Of a stretch of DNA of 40,263 nt, positions 10,229 through 20,413 are shown piece after piece (positions within the stretch are counted from its first letter, which is position 1; every line of letters starts with the position of its first letter). The DNA comes from Acidocella sp. (GTDB lineage Bacteria > Pseudomonadota > Alphaproteobacteria > Acetobacterales > Acetobacteraceae). The notes under the pieces were generated by a model. It was not told the DNA's origin. It saw nothing but the letters and a program-made list of their open reading frames with translations, and did not search any database. The position numbers were made by a program, and so were the translations under genes. The DNA lies in contig NZ_DAIEIF010000026.1 in the NCBI RefSeq assembly GCF_027352905.1, positions 1 to 40,263 on the forward strand. The letters are read 5' to 3'.

Positions 10229-10853
10229 CGGAACGCAGGCCCCGGCCGCGGAACCCGCCGCGCCGGTGGATGAGGAGTTGCGGGCGCTGGCGGCCGTGCC
10301 GGGCGTGACCCTGGCCCGGCGGGAACTGGGTGAGCTGGTGGCGGAGGCCAGGCGCGAGGCGGCCTTCGGCCTGTTGAAAACCCTGCGCGACCAGTTCGCC
10401 TTCCAGCAGGTCGTGGATATTTGCGGGGTGGATTATCCGGAACGGGCCGAGCGGTTCGACATCGTCTATAATCTGCTCTCCGTCACCCGCAACGCGCGGG
10501 TACGCGTCATCATCCGCACGGATGAAACCCATCCCGTCGCCTCGGTGAGTTCCCTCTGGCCCTGCGCCCCCTGGTGGGAGCGGGAGATATGGGATTTGTT
10601 TGGCGTCCGCTTCGACGGGCTGGAGGATCACCGCCGCATCCTCACCGATTACGGGTTCGAGGGTTATCCGTTGCGCAAGGATTTTCCGCTCACCGGCTAT
10701 GTCGAGGTGCGTTACGACGAGGACCGCAAGGAAGTGGTTTATGACAAGGTCCGGCTCACCCAGGAATTCCGCAATTTCGATTTCCTCTCCCCATGGGAGG
10801 GCATGACCCTGCTTCCCGGCGACGAGAAGGTGGACAGGAGACACCGGCCATGA
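10221..10853 (+). CDS. nuoC: NADH-quinone oxidoreductase subunit C
   Basis: This 210-aa subunit is the 30-kDa complex I homolog. It contains the family signature around ERE(I)WDLFGVRF and a downstream region [20 protein letters not shown], which packs against NuoD near the quinone site. I use the GTG at 10221, which overlaps the end of nuoB by eight bases; an upstream ATG in the same frame would lie far inside nuoB. The N-terminal 30 residues are Ala/Pro-rich and variable. The stop overlaps the nuoD ATG (ATGA). NuoC and NuoD are separate here, unlike the fused NuoCD of E. coli. Confidence 0.96.
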   Translation: MTDGTQAPAAEPAAPVDEELRALAAVPGVTLARRELGELVAEARREAAFGLLKTLRDQFAFQQVVDICGVDYPERAERFDIVYNLLSVTRNARVRVIIRTDETHPVASVSSLWPCAPWWEREIWDLFGVRFDGLEDHRRILTDYGFEGYPLRKDFPLTGYVEVRYDEDRKEVVYDKVRLTQEFRNFDFLSPWEGMTLLPGDEKVDRRHRP

Positions 10854-12049
10854 GCGAGGCCCTGCCCCATAGCAAGGCGTATGAGGTCACAACCCATACC
10901 GTCAATTTCGGGCCGCAACATCCCTCCGCCCATGGCGTGATGCGGTTGATCCTGGAAATGGATGGCGAGGTGATCGAGCGCTGCGACCCGCATGTCGGGC
11001 TGCTCCATCGCGGTACCGAGAAGCTGATCGAGTATAAGAGCTACCTGCAGGCGGTGCCGTATTTCGACCGTCTCGATTACGTCTCGCCGATGGCCTGCGA
11101 GCATGCCTTCGCCCTCGCCACCGAGAAGCTGCTCGGCGTGCAGGCGCCGGAGCGCGCCCAATGGATCAGGGTGATGTTCGCCGAGATCACCCGGGTGCTG
11201 AATCATCTTCTCAATGTCGGGCATTTCGCCCTGGATTGCGGCGCGATCTCGCCCAGCCTGTGGATGTATGAGGAGCGGGAAAAGCTGCTCATCTTTCATG
11301 AGCATGCCTCCGGCGCGCGCTTCCATGCCAATTATTTCCGCCCGGGCGGAGTGTCGCGGGATTTGCCCGCCGGGATGGAGGCCGGGATCAGGGAATGGAC
11401 GGAACAGTTTCCGGCCTTTCTCGACGAGATGGACAAGCTGCTCAGCGGCAGCCCGGTGGTGAAGCAGCGCGCGGTGGATATCGGCGTCATCTCCGCCGCC
11501 GACGCGCTGGCCTGGGGGTTCACCGGCCCCTCGCTGCGCGGCTCCGGCGTCGCCTGGGATCTGCGACGCGCCCAGCCTTACGACAAATATGCCGAGGTCG
11601 AGTTCGAGGTTCCGGTCGGCCGGCATGGCGATTCCTACGATCGCTATCTCGTCCGCATGGCGGAGATGCGCGAGAGCGTGAAGATCATCCGCCAGGCGCT
11701 GGACAAGATCAAACCCGGCCCGGTCAAGGTGCAGGACCGCAAGATCACCCCGCCCACGCGCGGCGAGATGAAGCATTCGATGGAAGCGCTGATCCATCAC
11801 TTCAAGCTCTATACGGAGGGCTATCACGTCCCCGCGGGGGCGACCTATACGGCGGTCGAGGCTCCCAAAGGAGAGTTCGCCGTGTATTTGCAGGCAGATG
11901 GCACCAACCGGCCCTATCGCTGCAAGATCCGCCCCACCGGCTTCTCGCATCTGCAGGCGGCGGAAACCCTGTGCAAAGGCCACATGCTGGCGGATATGGT
12001 GGCGATCCTCGGGTCGCTCGACATCGTTTTTGGTGAGATCGACCGGTGA
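10850..12049 (+). CDS. nuoD: NADH-quinone oxidoreductase subunit D
   Basis: This 399-aa protein is the 49-kDa subunit homolog, related to [NiFe] hydrogenase large subunits but without the metal ligands. The conserved N-terminal [15 protein letters not shown] lines the quinone pocket; its His and the later Tyr region ([17 protein letters not shown]) are the residues known to contact quinone. The C-terminus ends in [12 protein letters not shown], the family ending. The start ATG at 10850 overlaps the nuoC stop and has AGGAG nine bases upstream. It is followed by nuoE with a GTGA overlap. Confidence 0.98.
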   Translation: MSEALPHSKAYEVTTHTVNFGPQHPSAHGVMRLILEMDGEVIERCDPHVGLLHRGTEKLIEYKSYLQAVPYFDRLDYVSPMACEHAFALATEKLLGVQAPERAQWIRVMFAEITRVLNHLLNVGHFALDCGAISPSLWMYEEREKLLIFHEHASGARFHANYFRPGGVSRDLPAGMEAGIREWTEQFPAFLDEMDKLLSGSPVVKQRAVDIGVISAADALAWGFTGPSLRGSGVAWDLRRAQPYDKYAEVEFEVPVGRHGDSYDRYLVRMAEMRESVKIIRQALDKIKPGPVKVQDRKITPPTRGEMKHSMEALIHHFKLYTEGYHVPAGATYTAVEAPKGEFAVYLQADGTNRPYRCKIRPTGFSHLQAAETLCKGHMLADMVAILGSLDIVFGEIDR

Positions 12050-12672
12050 GCAGCATCCAAGCAGACCCGACCAGCTTCGCCTTCACCGACGAGAATATGG
12101 ATCTCGTTAAAAAGGCGATCGCCAAATATCCCGAGGGGCGGCAGATGAGCGCGGTCAAGACGCTGCTCGACATCGCCCAGCGCCAGATGGCGGCGCAGAC
12201 CGGCTCGGCCTGGCTGCCCCGCGCCGCGATGGACAAGGTGGCTGAGATTCTCGGTGTCGCGCCCATCCGCGTCTATGAGATGGCCACCTTCTACACGATG
12301 TATAATCTGCGGCCGGTCGGTAAATATCATCTGCAGGTCTGCACCACCACGCCGTGCTGGCTGCGCGGCTCGGATGACATCGTCGCCGCCTGCAAGAAGG
12401 CGGCCGGCGTGGCGGATTTCGGCGAGACCAGCGCGGACGGCTTGTTCACCCTGCGCGAGGTCGAGTGTCTCGGCGCCTGTGTCAACGCGCCGATCCTGCA
12501 AATCAACGACGATTATTACGAGGATCTCGACGCGTCCCGCGTGGAGGGGCTGCTCGGCGATCTGAAGGCGGGCAAGCCGCCGCCGCCCGCCGGCTCGCTG
12601 GGCGGGCGCACATCCACAGCCCCGGCCTCCGGCCAGACGACGCTGCTTTCGGCCCCCGGTTCCGCGGAGTGA
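12046..12672 (+). CDS. nuoE: NADH-quinone oxidoreductase subunit E (2Fe-2S)
   Basis: This 208-aa thioredoxin-like subunit binds the off-path [2Fe-2S] cluster N1a. The ligands are Cys99 and Cys104 (CTTTPC) and Cys141 and Cys145 (CLGAC). The core ends near residue 175. The last 35 or so residues are a Pro/Gly/Ser/Ala-rich tail of a kind common in alphaproteobacterial NuoE and absent from the shorter E. coli protein. The GTG start overlaps the nuoD stop, and the next gene starts four bases after the stop. Confidence 0.97.
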   Translation: MSSIQADPTSFAFTDENMDLVKKAIAKYPEGRQMSAVKTLLDIAQRQMAAQTGSAWLPRAAMDKVAEILGVAPIRVYEMATFYTMYNLRPVGKYHLQVCTTTPCWLRGSDDIVAACKKAAGVADFGETSADGLFTLREVECLGACVNAPILQINDDYYEDLDASRVEGLLGDLKAGKPPPPAGSLGGRTSTAPASGQTTLLSAPGSAE

Positions 12673-12676
12673 GCAT

Positions 12677-13972
12677 ATGCTGAAGGATTCCGACCGCATC
12701 TATCAAAACCTTTACGGCCAGCAGGATTGGCGGCTCGCCGCCGCGCGGGCGCGCGGGGATTGGGATGACACCGCCGCCATCCTCGCGCGGGGGCGGGATG
12801 CGCTGGTGGAGGAGATGAAGGCCTCGGGCATGCGCGGGCGCGGCGGGGCGGGGTTTCCCACCGGCATGAAATGGTCCTTCATGCCCAAAGAGAGCGGCGG
12901 GCGGCCCTCTTACGTCGTCATCAATGCCGATGAATCGGAGCCCGGCACCTGCAAGGACCGCGATATCATCCGCAACGAGCCGCATAAGCTGATCGAGGGC
13001 GCGCTCATCGCCTCCTTCGCCATGGGCGCGCACAAGGCGTTCATTTACATACGCGGCGAATATTACAACGAGGCGCAGCGCCTGCAGGCGGCGATCGACG
13101 AGGCGTATGAGGCCGGGTTGCTGGGGGCGAACGCGGCGGGGTCGGGCTGGGATTTCGACATCGTGCTGCAACGCGGCGCGGGGGCTTATATCTGTGGCGA
13201 GGAATCGGCCCTGCTGGAAAGTCTGGAGGGCAAGAAGGGCATGCCGCGAATGAAGCCGCCCTTCCCGGCGGCGATGGGGCTGTATGGCTGTCCGACGACG
13301 GTGAATAATGTCGAGACCATCGCGGGGGTGCCCACCATCATGCGCCGGGGCGCGGCCTGGTTCGCCGGGCTGGGCCGGCCGAAAAACGCGGGCACCAAGA
13401 TTTTCTGCATCTCCGGCCATGTCAACAATCCCTGCAATGTCGAGGAGGAGCTTGGCATTCCGCTCAAGGAGCTGATCGAGAGACATGCGGGCGGGGTGCG
13501 CGGCGGCTGGGACAATCTGCACGCGGTCATTCCGGGCGGTGCCTCCATGCCGGTGCTCAACAAGACGATGGCCGACACCCAGCTGATGGATTTCGACAGC
13601 CTGGCGGCGGTGAAATCCGGTCTCGGCTCCGGGGCGGTGATCGTCATGGATAAATCCGCCGATGTGGTGAAGGCGATCTGGCGGCTCTCCAAATTCTTCA
13701 AGCATGAGAGCTGCGGCCAGTGCACCCCCTGCCGTGAGGGCACAGGCTGGATGATGCGCCAGATGGACCGCATCGTCCGCAACCAGGCGACGCTCGCCGA
13801 TATTCATTTGCTGGAACAGGTGACGACCCAGGTGGCCGGCCACACGATCTGCGCCTTCGGCGAGGCCGCCTCCTGGCCCATCCAGGGGCTGATGCGGGCG
13901 TTCCGCCCCGAGGTCGAGGCCCGGGCCGCTGATTATCGAGCGCCCGCGCCGGTCGCGCAGGCGGCGGAGTAA
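12677..13972 (+). CDS. nuoF: NADH-quinone oxidoreductase subunit F (FMN, NADH binding)
   Basis: This 431-aa flavoprotein subunit oxidises NADH. The FMN/NADH site is marked by [13 protein letters not shown] near residue 54 and by the later segment [19 protein letters not shown]. The [4Fe-4S] cluster N3 is bound by Cys346, Cys349 and Cys352 ([11 protein letters not shown]) and Cys392 (HTICAFGEA). With NuoE and NuoG it forms the electron-input module at the tip of the peripheral arm. It is separated from nuoE by four bases and from nuoG by three. Confidence 0.98.
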   Translation: MLKDSDRIYQNLYGQQDWRLAAARARGDWDDTAAILARGRDALVEEMKASGMRGRGGAGFPTGMKWSFMPKESGGRPSYVVINADESEPGTCKDRDIIRNEPHKLIEGALIASFAMGAHKAFIYIRGEYYNEAQRLQAAIDEAYEAGLLGANAAGSGWDFDIVLQRGAGAYICGEESALLESLEGKKGMPRMKPPFPAAMGLYGCPTTVNNVETIAGVPTIMRRGAAWFAGLGRPKNAGTKIFCISGHVNNPCNVEEELGIPLKELIERHAGGVRGGWDNLHAVIPGGASMPVLNKTMADTQLMDFDSLAAVKSGLGSGAVIVMDKSADVVKAIWRLSKFFKHESCGQCTPCREGTGWMMRQMDRIVRNQATLADIHLLEQVTTQVAGHTICAFGEAASWPIQGLMRAFRPEVEARAADYRAPAPVAQAAE

Positions 13973-13975
13973 GCC

Positions 13976-16027
13976 ATGGCCAAACTCACCATTGACGGAA
14001 TCGAGGTCGAGGTTCCGGACGGTTCCACCGTCATCCAGGCCTGCGAGGCGGCGGGGGTGGAAATCCCCCGTTTCTGCTACCATGAGCGCCTTTCCATCGC
14101 CGGCAATTGCCGCATGTGCCTGGTGGAGATCGAGAAGATGCCGCCCAAGCCGGTGGCCTCCTGCGGCCAGCCGGTGGCGGATGGCATGGTGGTGCATACG
14201 GATACCGAGATGGTCCGCCGTGGCCGCCGCGGGGTGATGGAGTTCCTGCTCATCAACCACCCTCTGGATTGCCCGATCTGCGACCAGGGCGGCGAGTGCG
14301 ACTTGCAGGACGAGGCGGTTTCCTATGGCCGCGATTATTCCCGCTATACCGAGGATAAGCGCAGCGTCGCCCAGCCGGATTGGGGGCCGCTGGTCAAAAC
14401 CACGATGACGCGCTGCATCCATTGCACCCGCTGCGTGCGGTTCATCACCGAGGTGGCGGGCGTGGCCGAGCTGGGGGCCACCTTCCGGGGCGAGAATATG
14501 GAGATCGGCACCTATGTGCAGAAGGCGCTGAGCTCCGAGCTTTCCGCCAATATCATCGATCTTTGCCCGGTCGGGGCGCTCACCTCCAAGCCCTACGCCT
14601 TCGTCGCCCGCCCCTGGGAGTTGCGTAAGACGGATTCGGTGGATGTGCTGGACGCGCTGGGCTCGAGCATCCGCGTCGATGCGCGCGGGGCCGAGGTGCT
14701 GCGCATCCTCCCCCGTCTCAATGACGAGATCAACGAGGAATGGCTGGGTGATAAATCCCGCTTCGCCATGGATGGGCTGAAGCGGCGGCGGCTCGACCGC
14801 CCCTGGCTGCGCGAAAACGGCAAGCTGCGCCCCGCCAGCTGGGAGGAGGCGTTCACCGCCATCGCCGCGCGGATGAAGGCGGCGGCGCCGGAGAAAATTG
14901 GCGCGCTGGCGGGCGATCTCGCGGATGTGGAATCCATGCTGGCCCTCAAGGAGTTCATGGCAGCGCTGGGCTCGGCCAATATCGACTGCCGGACGGATGG
15001 CGCGGTATTCGACACCTCGCGCCGGGCGTTTTATCTGTTCAACACCACCATCGCCGGGATCGAGGAGGCGGACGCGCTGCTGATCATCGGCAGCAATCCC
15101 CGCCATGAGGCCCCGGTGCTCAACGCCCGCCTGCGCAAGCGCTGGCTGGCGGGCGGGTTCCAGGCCGGGCTGATCGGCCCGGCGCGGGAATTGACCTATA
15201 AATATGAGCATCTCGGTGAGGGGCCAGAGGCGATCCAGGCGCTGCTGGACGGCAGGCACGGCTTTGCCGAGATCCTGAAGGCGGCGAAAAAACCCATGCT
15301 CATCCTGGGCGCCGGGGCGCTGGCGCGGCCGGACGGCGCCGCCATCCACGCCGCCGCCTGGCGGCTGGCGGCGCAGTTCAACATGCTCAACGCCGGCTGG
15401 CATGGCTTCAACCTGCTGCATCACGCGGCGGCGCGCGCCGGCGCGCTGGATCTCGGCTTTCTCCCCGGCGCGGGCGGGCTGGACGCCAAGGCGATGCTGG
15501 GCGGAGGCGCGGAGGTGCTCTGGCTGCTGGGCGTGGACGTGCCGGCGGTGCGCGACATTCCCGCCGGGAGTTTCGTCATCTATCAGGGCCATCACGGCGA
15601 TGTGGGCGCGGCGCGCGCGGATGTGATCCTGCCCGGCGCCGCCTACACGGAAAAGGATGGCACCTACGTGAACACGGAGGGCAGGGTGCAGGAGGGTTAC
15701 ATCGCCGTGAAGCCCCCTGGCGAGGCGCGGGAGGATTGGCGGATATTGCGCGCCGTCTCCGCCTGGCTCGGCCATGCGCTGCCCTATGATACGCTGGAGG
15801 AGTTGCGGGCGCATTTGCAGGCGCATTATCCGGTCTTCGCCGCGGGGTTCCGCCGCTTCGCCGGCACGGATGCCGCCGGCCCGGCCGGGGCGGGCGCGCT
15901 GGGGACGGAGCCCTTCGCCCCGGTTTTCGCCAATTATTATCAGACGGATGTGATCAGCCGCGCCAGCCCGACCATGGCGGCCTGCGTTGCCGCCCATAGT
16001 CCCGCCCTGGCGGAGGCCGCGGAATGA
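13976..16027 (+). CDS. nuoG: NADH-quinone oxidoreductase subunit G (multi Fe-S)
   Basis: This 683-aa subunit begins with a ferredoxin-like domain binding a [2Fe-2S] cluster (Cys34, Cys45, Cys48, Cys63). It is followed by a His/Cys3 [4Fe-4S] site (His95, Cys99, Cys102, Cys108) and a second [4Fe-4S] site (Cys147, Cys150, Cys153, Cys197). The remainder is a degenerate molybdopterin-oxidoreductase-like domain with no sign of molybdenum ligands, as usual for the family. The length matches mitochondrial-type 75-kDa subunits rather than the longer E. coli form, and I see no ligands for the extra N7 cluster. ATGA overlap links it to nuoH. Confidence 0.97.
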   Translation: MAKLTIDGIEVEVPDGSTVIQACEAAGVEIPRFCYHERLSIAGNCRMCLVEIEKMPPKPVASCGQPVADGMVVHTDTEMVRRGRRGVMEFLLINHPLDCPICDQGGECDLQDEAVSYGRDYSRYTEDKRSVAQPDWGPLVKTTMTRCIHCTRCVRFITEVAGVAELGATFRGENMEIGTYVQKALSSELSANIIDLCPVGALTSKPYAFVARPWELRKTDSVDVLDALGSSIRVDARGAEVLRILPRLNDEINEEWLGDKSRFAMDGLKRRRLDRPWLRENGKLRPASWEEAFTAIAARMKAAAPEKIGALAGDLADVESMLALKEFMAALGSANIDCRTDGAVFDTSRRAFYLFNTTIAGIEEADALLIIGSNPRHEAPVLNARLRKRWLAGGFQAGLIGPARELTYKYEHLGEGPEAIQALLDGRHGFAEILKAAKKPMLILGAGALARPDGAAIHAAAWRLAAQFNMLNAGWHGFNLLHHAAARAGALDLGFLPGAGGLDAKAMLGGGAEVLWLLGVDVPAVRDIPAGSFVIYQGHHGDVGAARADVILPGAAYTEKDGTYVNTEGRVQEGYIAVKPPGEAREDWRILRAVSAWLGHALPYDTLEELRAHLQAHYPVFAAGFRRFAGTDAAGPAGAGALGTEPFAPVFANYYQTDVISRASPTMAACVAAHSPALAEAAE

Positions 16028-17037
16028 CCGGGTTCTGGGACAGCACTACCGGCTTCGTCATCCTGACGGTTTTGAAGACGCTGGCGCTGGTGGTGCCGCT
16101 GCTCATCGGCGTCGCCTATCTCACCTATGCCGAGCGCAAGGTGCTGGGCGCTATCCAGGTGCGCAAGGGGCCCAACCGGGTCGGGCCGTTCGGGCTCATG
16201 CAGCCTTTCGCCGACGCGTTGAAAATGCTGACCAAGGAGACCGTCGTCCCCGACGGGGCGGACCGGCTGCTTTTCGTCCTCGCGCCGATGATCACCTTCG
16301 GCCTGGCGGTCATGGCCTGGGCCGTGATTCCGGTGAACGCGGGCTGGGCCATCGCCGATATCAATGTCGGCGTGCTCTACCTCTTCGCCGTCTCATCGCT
16401 CGGCGTGTATGGCATCATCATCGCGGGCTGGGCCTCCAATTCCAAATACGCCTTTCTGGGGGCGATGCGCTCGGCGGCGCAGATGGTGTCCTACGAGGTC
16501 TCCATGGGCTTCGTCATCGTCACCGTCATCCTGCTGGCGGGCAGCCAGAATCTCACCCAGATCGTGCTGAGCCAGAAGCAGTTCTGGTACGCGGTGCCGC
16601 TGTTTCCGGTCTTCGTCATCTTCTTCATCTCCGGCCTGGCCGAAACCAATCGCGCCCCCTTCGATCTCGCCGAGGGCGAGTCGGAGCTGGTCGCCGGGTT
16701 CATGGTGGAATACAGCGCCATGTCCTTCGCGCTGTTCTTCCTCGGCGAATACGCCAACATGATCCTCATCAGCGGCATGACGACCACGCTGTTCCTCGGC
16801 GGCTGGCTTTCGCCGCTGCCCTTCGCGCCCTTCACGATGATTCCCGGCGTGTTGTGGTTTCTGCTGAAGATCTGCATCTGCCTGTTCGTGTTCATCTGGG
16901 TGCGCGGCACCCTACCCAGGGTGCGCTATGACCAGCTGATGGCACTGGGCTGGAAGGTGTTTCTGCCCGTCTCGCTCGTCTATCTCGTCGCGGTGGCCGG
17001 GGTGATGGAATATTTCGGATGGTTTCCCCATGCGTGA
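16024..17037 (+). CDS. nuoH: NADH-quinone oxidoreductase subunit H
   Basis: This 337-aa membrane subunit (ND1 homolog) has about eight transmembrane segments. It joins the membrane arm to the peripheral arm and forms part of the quinone chamber. Signatures include [20 protein letters not shown] near residue 39 and the charged loop [20 protein letters not shown] around residues 206-225, whose acidic residues belong to the proton-transfer entry path. The C-terminus has the conserved [20 protein letters not shown]. It overlaps nuoG by four bases. Confidence 0.98.
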   Translation: MTGFWDSTTGFVILTVLKTLALVVPLLIGVAYLTYAERKVLGAIQVRKGPNRVGPFGLMQPFADALKMLTKETVVPDGADRLLFVLAPMITFGLAVMAWAVIPVNAGWAIADINVGVLYLFAVSSLGVYGIIIAGWASNSKYAFLGAMRSAAQMVSYEVSMGFVIVTVILLAGSQNLTQIVLSQKQFWYAVPLFPVFVIFFISGLAETNRAPFDLAEGESELVAGFMVEYSAMSFALFFLGEYANMILISGMTTTLFLGGWLSPLPFAPFTMIPGVLWFLLKICICLFVFIWVRGTLPRVRYDQLMALGWKVFLPVSLVYLVAVAGVMEYFGWFPHA

Positions 17038-17049
17038 CGGAGCGCGAGC

Positions 17050-17535
17050 ATGAGCAGAATTCGTTGGACATGGGCGCTCGTGACCTGGGAGCTGATCGTC
17101 GGCCACATGATCACCTTGCGCTATTTCTTCCGACCCAAGGCGACGATCAACTACCCGTATGAGAAGAACCCGATCAGCCCGCGCTTCAAGGGCGAGCACG
17201 CGCTGCGCCGCTACCCCAACGGGGAGGAGCGCTGCATCGCCTGCAAGCTGTGCGAGGCGGTTTGCCCGGCCCAGGCCATCACCATCGAGGCCGAGCCGCG
17301 CGAGGATGGCTCCCGCCGCACCACGCGCTACGATATCGACATGACGAAATGCATTTATTGCGGGCTGTGCGAGGAAGCCTGCCCGGTGGACGCGATCGTC
17401 GAGGGGCCGAATTTCGAGTTCGCCACCGAAACGCGGGAGGAGCTGTTCTACGACAAGGCCAAACTCCTGGATAATGGGGATCGCTGGGAGCCGGAACTGG
17501 CCAAGCGTCTCGAACTGGACGCGCCGTACCGGTAA
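17050..17535 (+). CDS. nuoI: NADH-quinone oxidoreductase subunit I (2x 4Fe-4S)
   Basis: This 161-aa ferredoxin-type subunit (TYKY homolog) has two classic CxxCxxCxxxCP motifs: Cys62/65/68/72 and Cys101/104/107/111. They bind clusters N6a and N6b, which lead electrons to N2 in NuoB. An amphipathic N-terminal segment (about residues 8-28) lies on the membrane surface. The ATG is 12 bases after nuoH. Confidence 0.98.
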   Translation: MSRIRWTWALVTWELIVGHMITLRYFFRPKATINYPYEKNPISPRFKGEHALRRYPNGEERCIACKLCEAVCPAQAITIEAEPREDGSRRTTRYDIDMTKCIYCGLCEEACPVDAIVEGPNFEFATETREELFYDKAKLLDNGDRWEPELAKRLELDAPYR

Positions 17536-17546
17536 GGGCAGCAGAC

Positions 17547-18191
17547 ATGATCGCAAACCTCGCTTTTTATTTGTTCTCCTTCATTCTGCTGGCCTCGGCG
17601 GTGATGGTGGTGACCAGCCGCAACCCCGTGCACGCGGTGCTCTTCCTCATCCTCGGCTTTCTTAACGCCGCCGTGCTGTTTCTCCTCGCGGGGGCGGAGT
17701 TTCTCGCCTTCATCCTCGCCATCGTCTATGTGGGCGCGGTGGCGGTGCTGTTCCTCTTCGTGGTGATGATGCTGGATGTGGATTTCGTCGCCTTGCAGGA
17801 GGGATTTCAGCGTTACGCCCCGGTGGGGGCGCTGGTGGCGCTCATCATGTTCGTCGAGCTGGTCTTCATCGCCAGCAGCTGGGCCATCGCCCCGGCCAGC
17901 GGCGCCTACCGGCTGTTCCCCATGCCCGATAACCTCACCAACGCGGCGGCGCTCGGCAATCTGCTCTATACCGCCTATCTGCCGCTCTTCCAGCTGGGCG
18001 GGGTGGTGCTGCTGGTGGCGATGATCGGCGCCATCGTCCTCACCCACCGGGACAAGCCGCGCCCGGCGCGCGCGCAGAATCTGGCCGCCCAGCACGCCCG
18101 CAAGCCGGAGGATACCCTGGCGCTGGTGCGCGCCCAGCTGGGACAGGGCGCCGCCCTGCCGGAAGCGGCGCCGGAAAAGGAGCATTCGTGA
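17547..18191 (+). CDS. nuoJ: NADH-quinone oxidoreductase subunit J
   Basis: This 214-aa membrane subunit (ND6 homolog) has five predicted transmembrane helices. It carries the conserved segment [26 protein letters not shown] (about residues 50-75), which contains the pi-bulge helix region important for proton coupling. The final 50 residues form a cytoplasmic, charged and Ala-rich tail. It starts 11 bases after nuoI and its TGA overlaps the nuoK start. Confidence 0.97.
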   Translation: MIANLAFYLFSFILLASAVMVVTSRNPVHAVLFLILGFLNAAVLFLLAGAEFLAFILAIVYVGAVAVLFLFVVMMLDVDFVALQEGFQRYAPVGALVALIMFVELVFIASSWAIAPASGAYRLFPMPDNLTNAAALGNLLYTAYLPLFQLGGVVLLVAMIGAIVLTHRDKPRPARAQNLAAQHARKPEDTLALVRAQLGQGAALPEAAPEKEHS

Positions 18192-18499
18192 TGACGATCC
18201 CGGTCTCCCATTACCTCGTCGTCTCGGCCATGCTGCTCGTCATCGGCGTGTTCGGCATCTTCATGAACCGCAAGAACGTCATCGTCATCATGATGTCGAT
18301 CGAGCTGATCCTCCTTGCGGCCAATCTTAATTTTGTCGCGTTTTCCGGCGTTCTGCACGACATGGTGGGGCAGGTCTTCACCATGTTCGTCCTCACCGTC
18401 GCCGCCGCCGAATCGGCGATCGGCCTCGCCATCCTGGTCATCTATTTCCGTAATCGCGGCTCGATCGAGGTCGAGGACGTGACGCTGATGAAGGGCTGA
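18191..18499 (+). CDS. nuoK: NADH-quinone oxidoreductase subunit K
   Basis: This 102-aa membrane subunit (ND4L homolog) has three transmembrane helices and two conserved buried glutamates, in [15 protein letters not shown] (helix 2) and [16 protein letters not shown] (helix 3). I use ATG 18191, which overlaps the nuoJ stop by one base and gives the standard length; a GTG three bases upstream is an alternative. nuoL begins two bases after its stop. Confidence 0.97.
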   Translation: MTIPVSHYLVVSAMLLVIGVFGIFMNRKNVIVIMMSIELILLAANLNFVAFSGVLHDMVGQVFTMFVLTVAAAESAIGLAILVIYFRNRGSIEVEDVTLMKG

Positions 18500-18501
18500 A
18501 G

Positions 18502-20412
18502 ATGTACAGCTTGATCGCCGTTTTCGCGCCGCTCATCGGCTCCATCCTCGCGGGCGTCGCCCGGCCCTGGCTGGGCCGCCAGCTTTCCATCGCCGCGAGC
18601 ATCGTCTTCATGGTCGTCTCCGCGGCGGCGGCCATCGCCGCCTATCGCGTCGGCGTCATGCCCCCCCTGGCGATCGCTCATTGGATCCAGGTGGGGCAGC
18701 TCACCCCGGGCTGGACCCTGCGCCAGGACCAGCTGAGCCTGGTGATGGTGGTGATGGTCAGCGTCATCTCGCTGCTGATCCACATCTATTCCGTGGGCTA
18801 CATGGCGCATGACAAGACGCCGCAGCGCTTCATGTCCTATATCTCGCTGTTCACCTTCGCGATGCTGATGCTGGTGACGGCCAACAACCTCGTCCAGCTT
18901 TTCTTCGGCTGGGAAGGGGTGGGCCTCGTCTCCTATCTGCTCATCAATTACTGGTACGACCGGCCGAGCGCGAACGCCGCCGCCATCAAGGCCTTCATCG
19001 TCAACCGTGTCGGCGACCTCGCCTTCGCCGTCGGCATCGCGCTTACCTATTTCATTTTCGGCACGGTGAATCTGGACGGCATCTTCGCCGCCGCCGCCAG
19101 CCATGCCGGCCAGGATTTCATGCTCTTCGGCGCGCCCTTGCCGGTGCTGGAGATCATCTCCTTCCTGCTCTTCCTCGGCGCGATGGGTAAATCCGCCCAG
19201 CTTTTCTTCCATACCTGGCTGCCGGACGCCATGGAGGGCCCCACCCCCATCTCCGCCCTCATTCACGCCGCGACCATGGTGGCGGCGGGGGTGTTCATGG
19301 TCGTGCGCATGTCGCCGCTGATCAACCAGGCCCCGGTCGCGATGGGGTTCATCGTCTTCATCGGCGCCAGCACCGCCTTCTTCGCCGCCACCATCGGCTG
19401 CGTGCAGAACGACATCAAGCGCATCATCGCCTATTCCACCTGTTCCCAGCTGGGCTACATGTTTTTGGCCGCGGGGCTGGGCGCCTATCCGGCGGCGATG
19501 TTCCATCTCATCAACCATGCCATGTTCAAGGCGCTGCTTTTCCTCGCCGCCGGCTCGGTCATCCATGCCGTGGCCGGGGAGCAAGATGTGCGGCTGATGG
19601 GCGGTCTGGGCAGCCGGCTACCGGTCACCTGCGCGATGATGCTCATCGGCTCGCTGGCCTTGATGGCGATCCCGCCCTTCTCCGGCTATTATTCCAAGGA
19701 TGCGATCCTGGACGCGGCGCTGGCCGCGCATACGCCCATCGCCCATTATGGCTGGGTGTGCGGGGTGCTCGCGGCGGGGCTGACCGCCTTCTACACGTCG
19801 CGCCTGTTCTTCCTGGTCTTCACCGGCCGCTCGCGCATGCCCAGGCATGTCGAGGAAAACGTGCATGAAAGCCCGGCGGTGATGCTGCTGCCCCTCATCG
19901 TGCTGGCGGTGGGGGCGTTCGGCAGCGGCATGGCGCTGGCCCCGGATTTCATCGGCGGCCGCTCCCTCGTCTTCTGGGGCAATTCCATCCAGGTCGCCGC
20001 CCATTCGCCGATGTATCATCTGGGCGGTATTCCCGGCTGGGCATCCAGCGCGCCGCTGGCCATGGCCCTTCTCGGCCTGCTGGTCGCGGTGCTGTTCTAT
20101 CTGGTCATTCCCGCCTTGCCGGGGCGGCTCGCCCAGGCCTGTGCCCCGGTGTACAGATTTCTGCTCAATAAATGGTATTTTGATGAGCTGTACGACGCGC
20201 TGCTGGTCCGCCCCACCTTGCGGCTGGCGCGGTTCGCCTGGCGCTTCGGCGACGAGCAGGTGATAGATGGCGTGCCCAACGGTCTGGCCGCCCTCACCGC
20301 CGACGCCTCGGCCCAGACGGTGAAGCTGCAAAATGGCTCCATCGCCCTCTACGCCTTCGTTATGCTGATCGGCCTGCTGGTCTTCGTCAGCCTCTTCATA
20401 TGGGTGCGGTGA
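18502..20412 (+). CDS. nuoL: NADH-quinone oxidoreductase subunit L
   Basis: This 636-aa antiporter-like subunit (ND5 homolog) has about 16 transmembrane segments, plus the lateral amphipathic helix and final membrane anchor at the C-terminus. Key proton-channel residues are Glu138 (FFGWEGVGLVSY) and Lys230 (GAMGKSAQLFFHTWLPDAMEG). It sits at the distal end of the membrane arm and pumps protons. ORF order and length agree with alphaproteobacterial homologs. Confidence 0.98.
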   Translation: MYSLIAVFAPLIGSILAGVARPWLGRQLSIAASIVFMVVSAAAAIAAYRVGVMPPLAIAHWIQVGQLTPGWTLRQDQLSLVMVVMVSVISLLIHIYSVGYMAHDKTPQRFMSYISLFTFAMLMLVTANNLVQLFFGWEGVGLVSYLLINYWYDRPSANAAAIKAFIVNRVGDLAFAVGIALTYFIFGTVNLDGIFAAAASHAGQDFMLFGAPLPVLEIISFLLFLGAMGKSAQLFFHTWLPDAMEGPTPISALIHAATMVAAGVFMVVRMSPLINQAPVAMGFIVFIGASTAFFAATIGCVQNDIKRIIAYSTCSQLGYMFLAAGLGAYPAAMFHLINHAMFKALLFLAAGSVIHAVAGEQDVRLMGGLGSRLPVTCAMMLIGSLALMAIPPFSGYYSKDAILDAALAAHTPIAHYGWVCGVLAAGLTAFYTSRLFFLVFTGRSRMPRHVEENVHESPAVMLLPLIVLAVGAFGSGMALAPDFIGGRSLVFWGNSIQVAAHSPMYHLGGIPGWASSAPLAMALLGLLVAVLFYLVIPALPGRLAQACAPVYRFLLNKWYFDELYDALLVRPTLRLARFAWRFGDEQVIDGVPNGLAALTADASAQTVKLQNGSIALYAFVMLIGLLVFVSLFIWVR

Positions 20413-20413
20413 C

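Noticed and set aside
12503-15997. 1164-codon open frame antisense to nuoF and nuoG
   Set aside because: It is a by-product of high GC at third codon positions. The composition is rich in Arg/Gly/His/Pro with no domain, and the opposite strand encodes complete Fe-S subunits.
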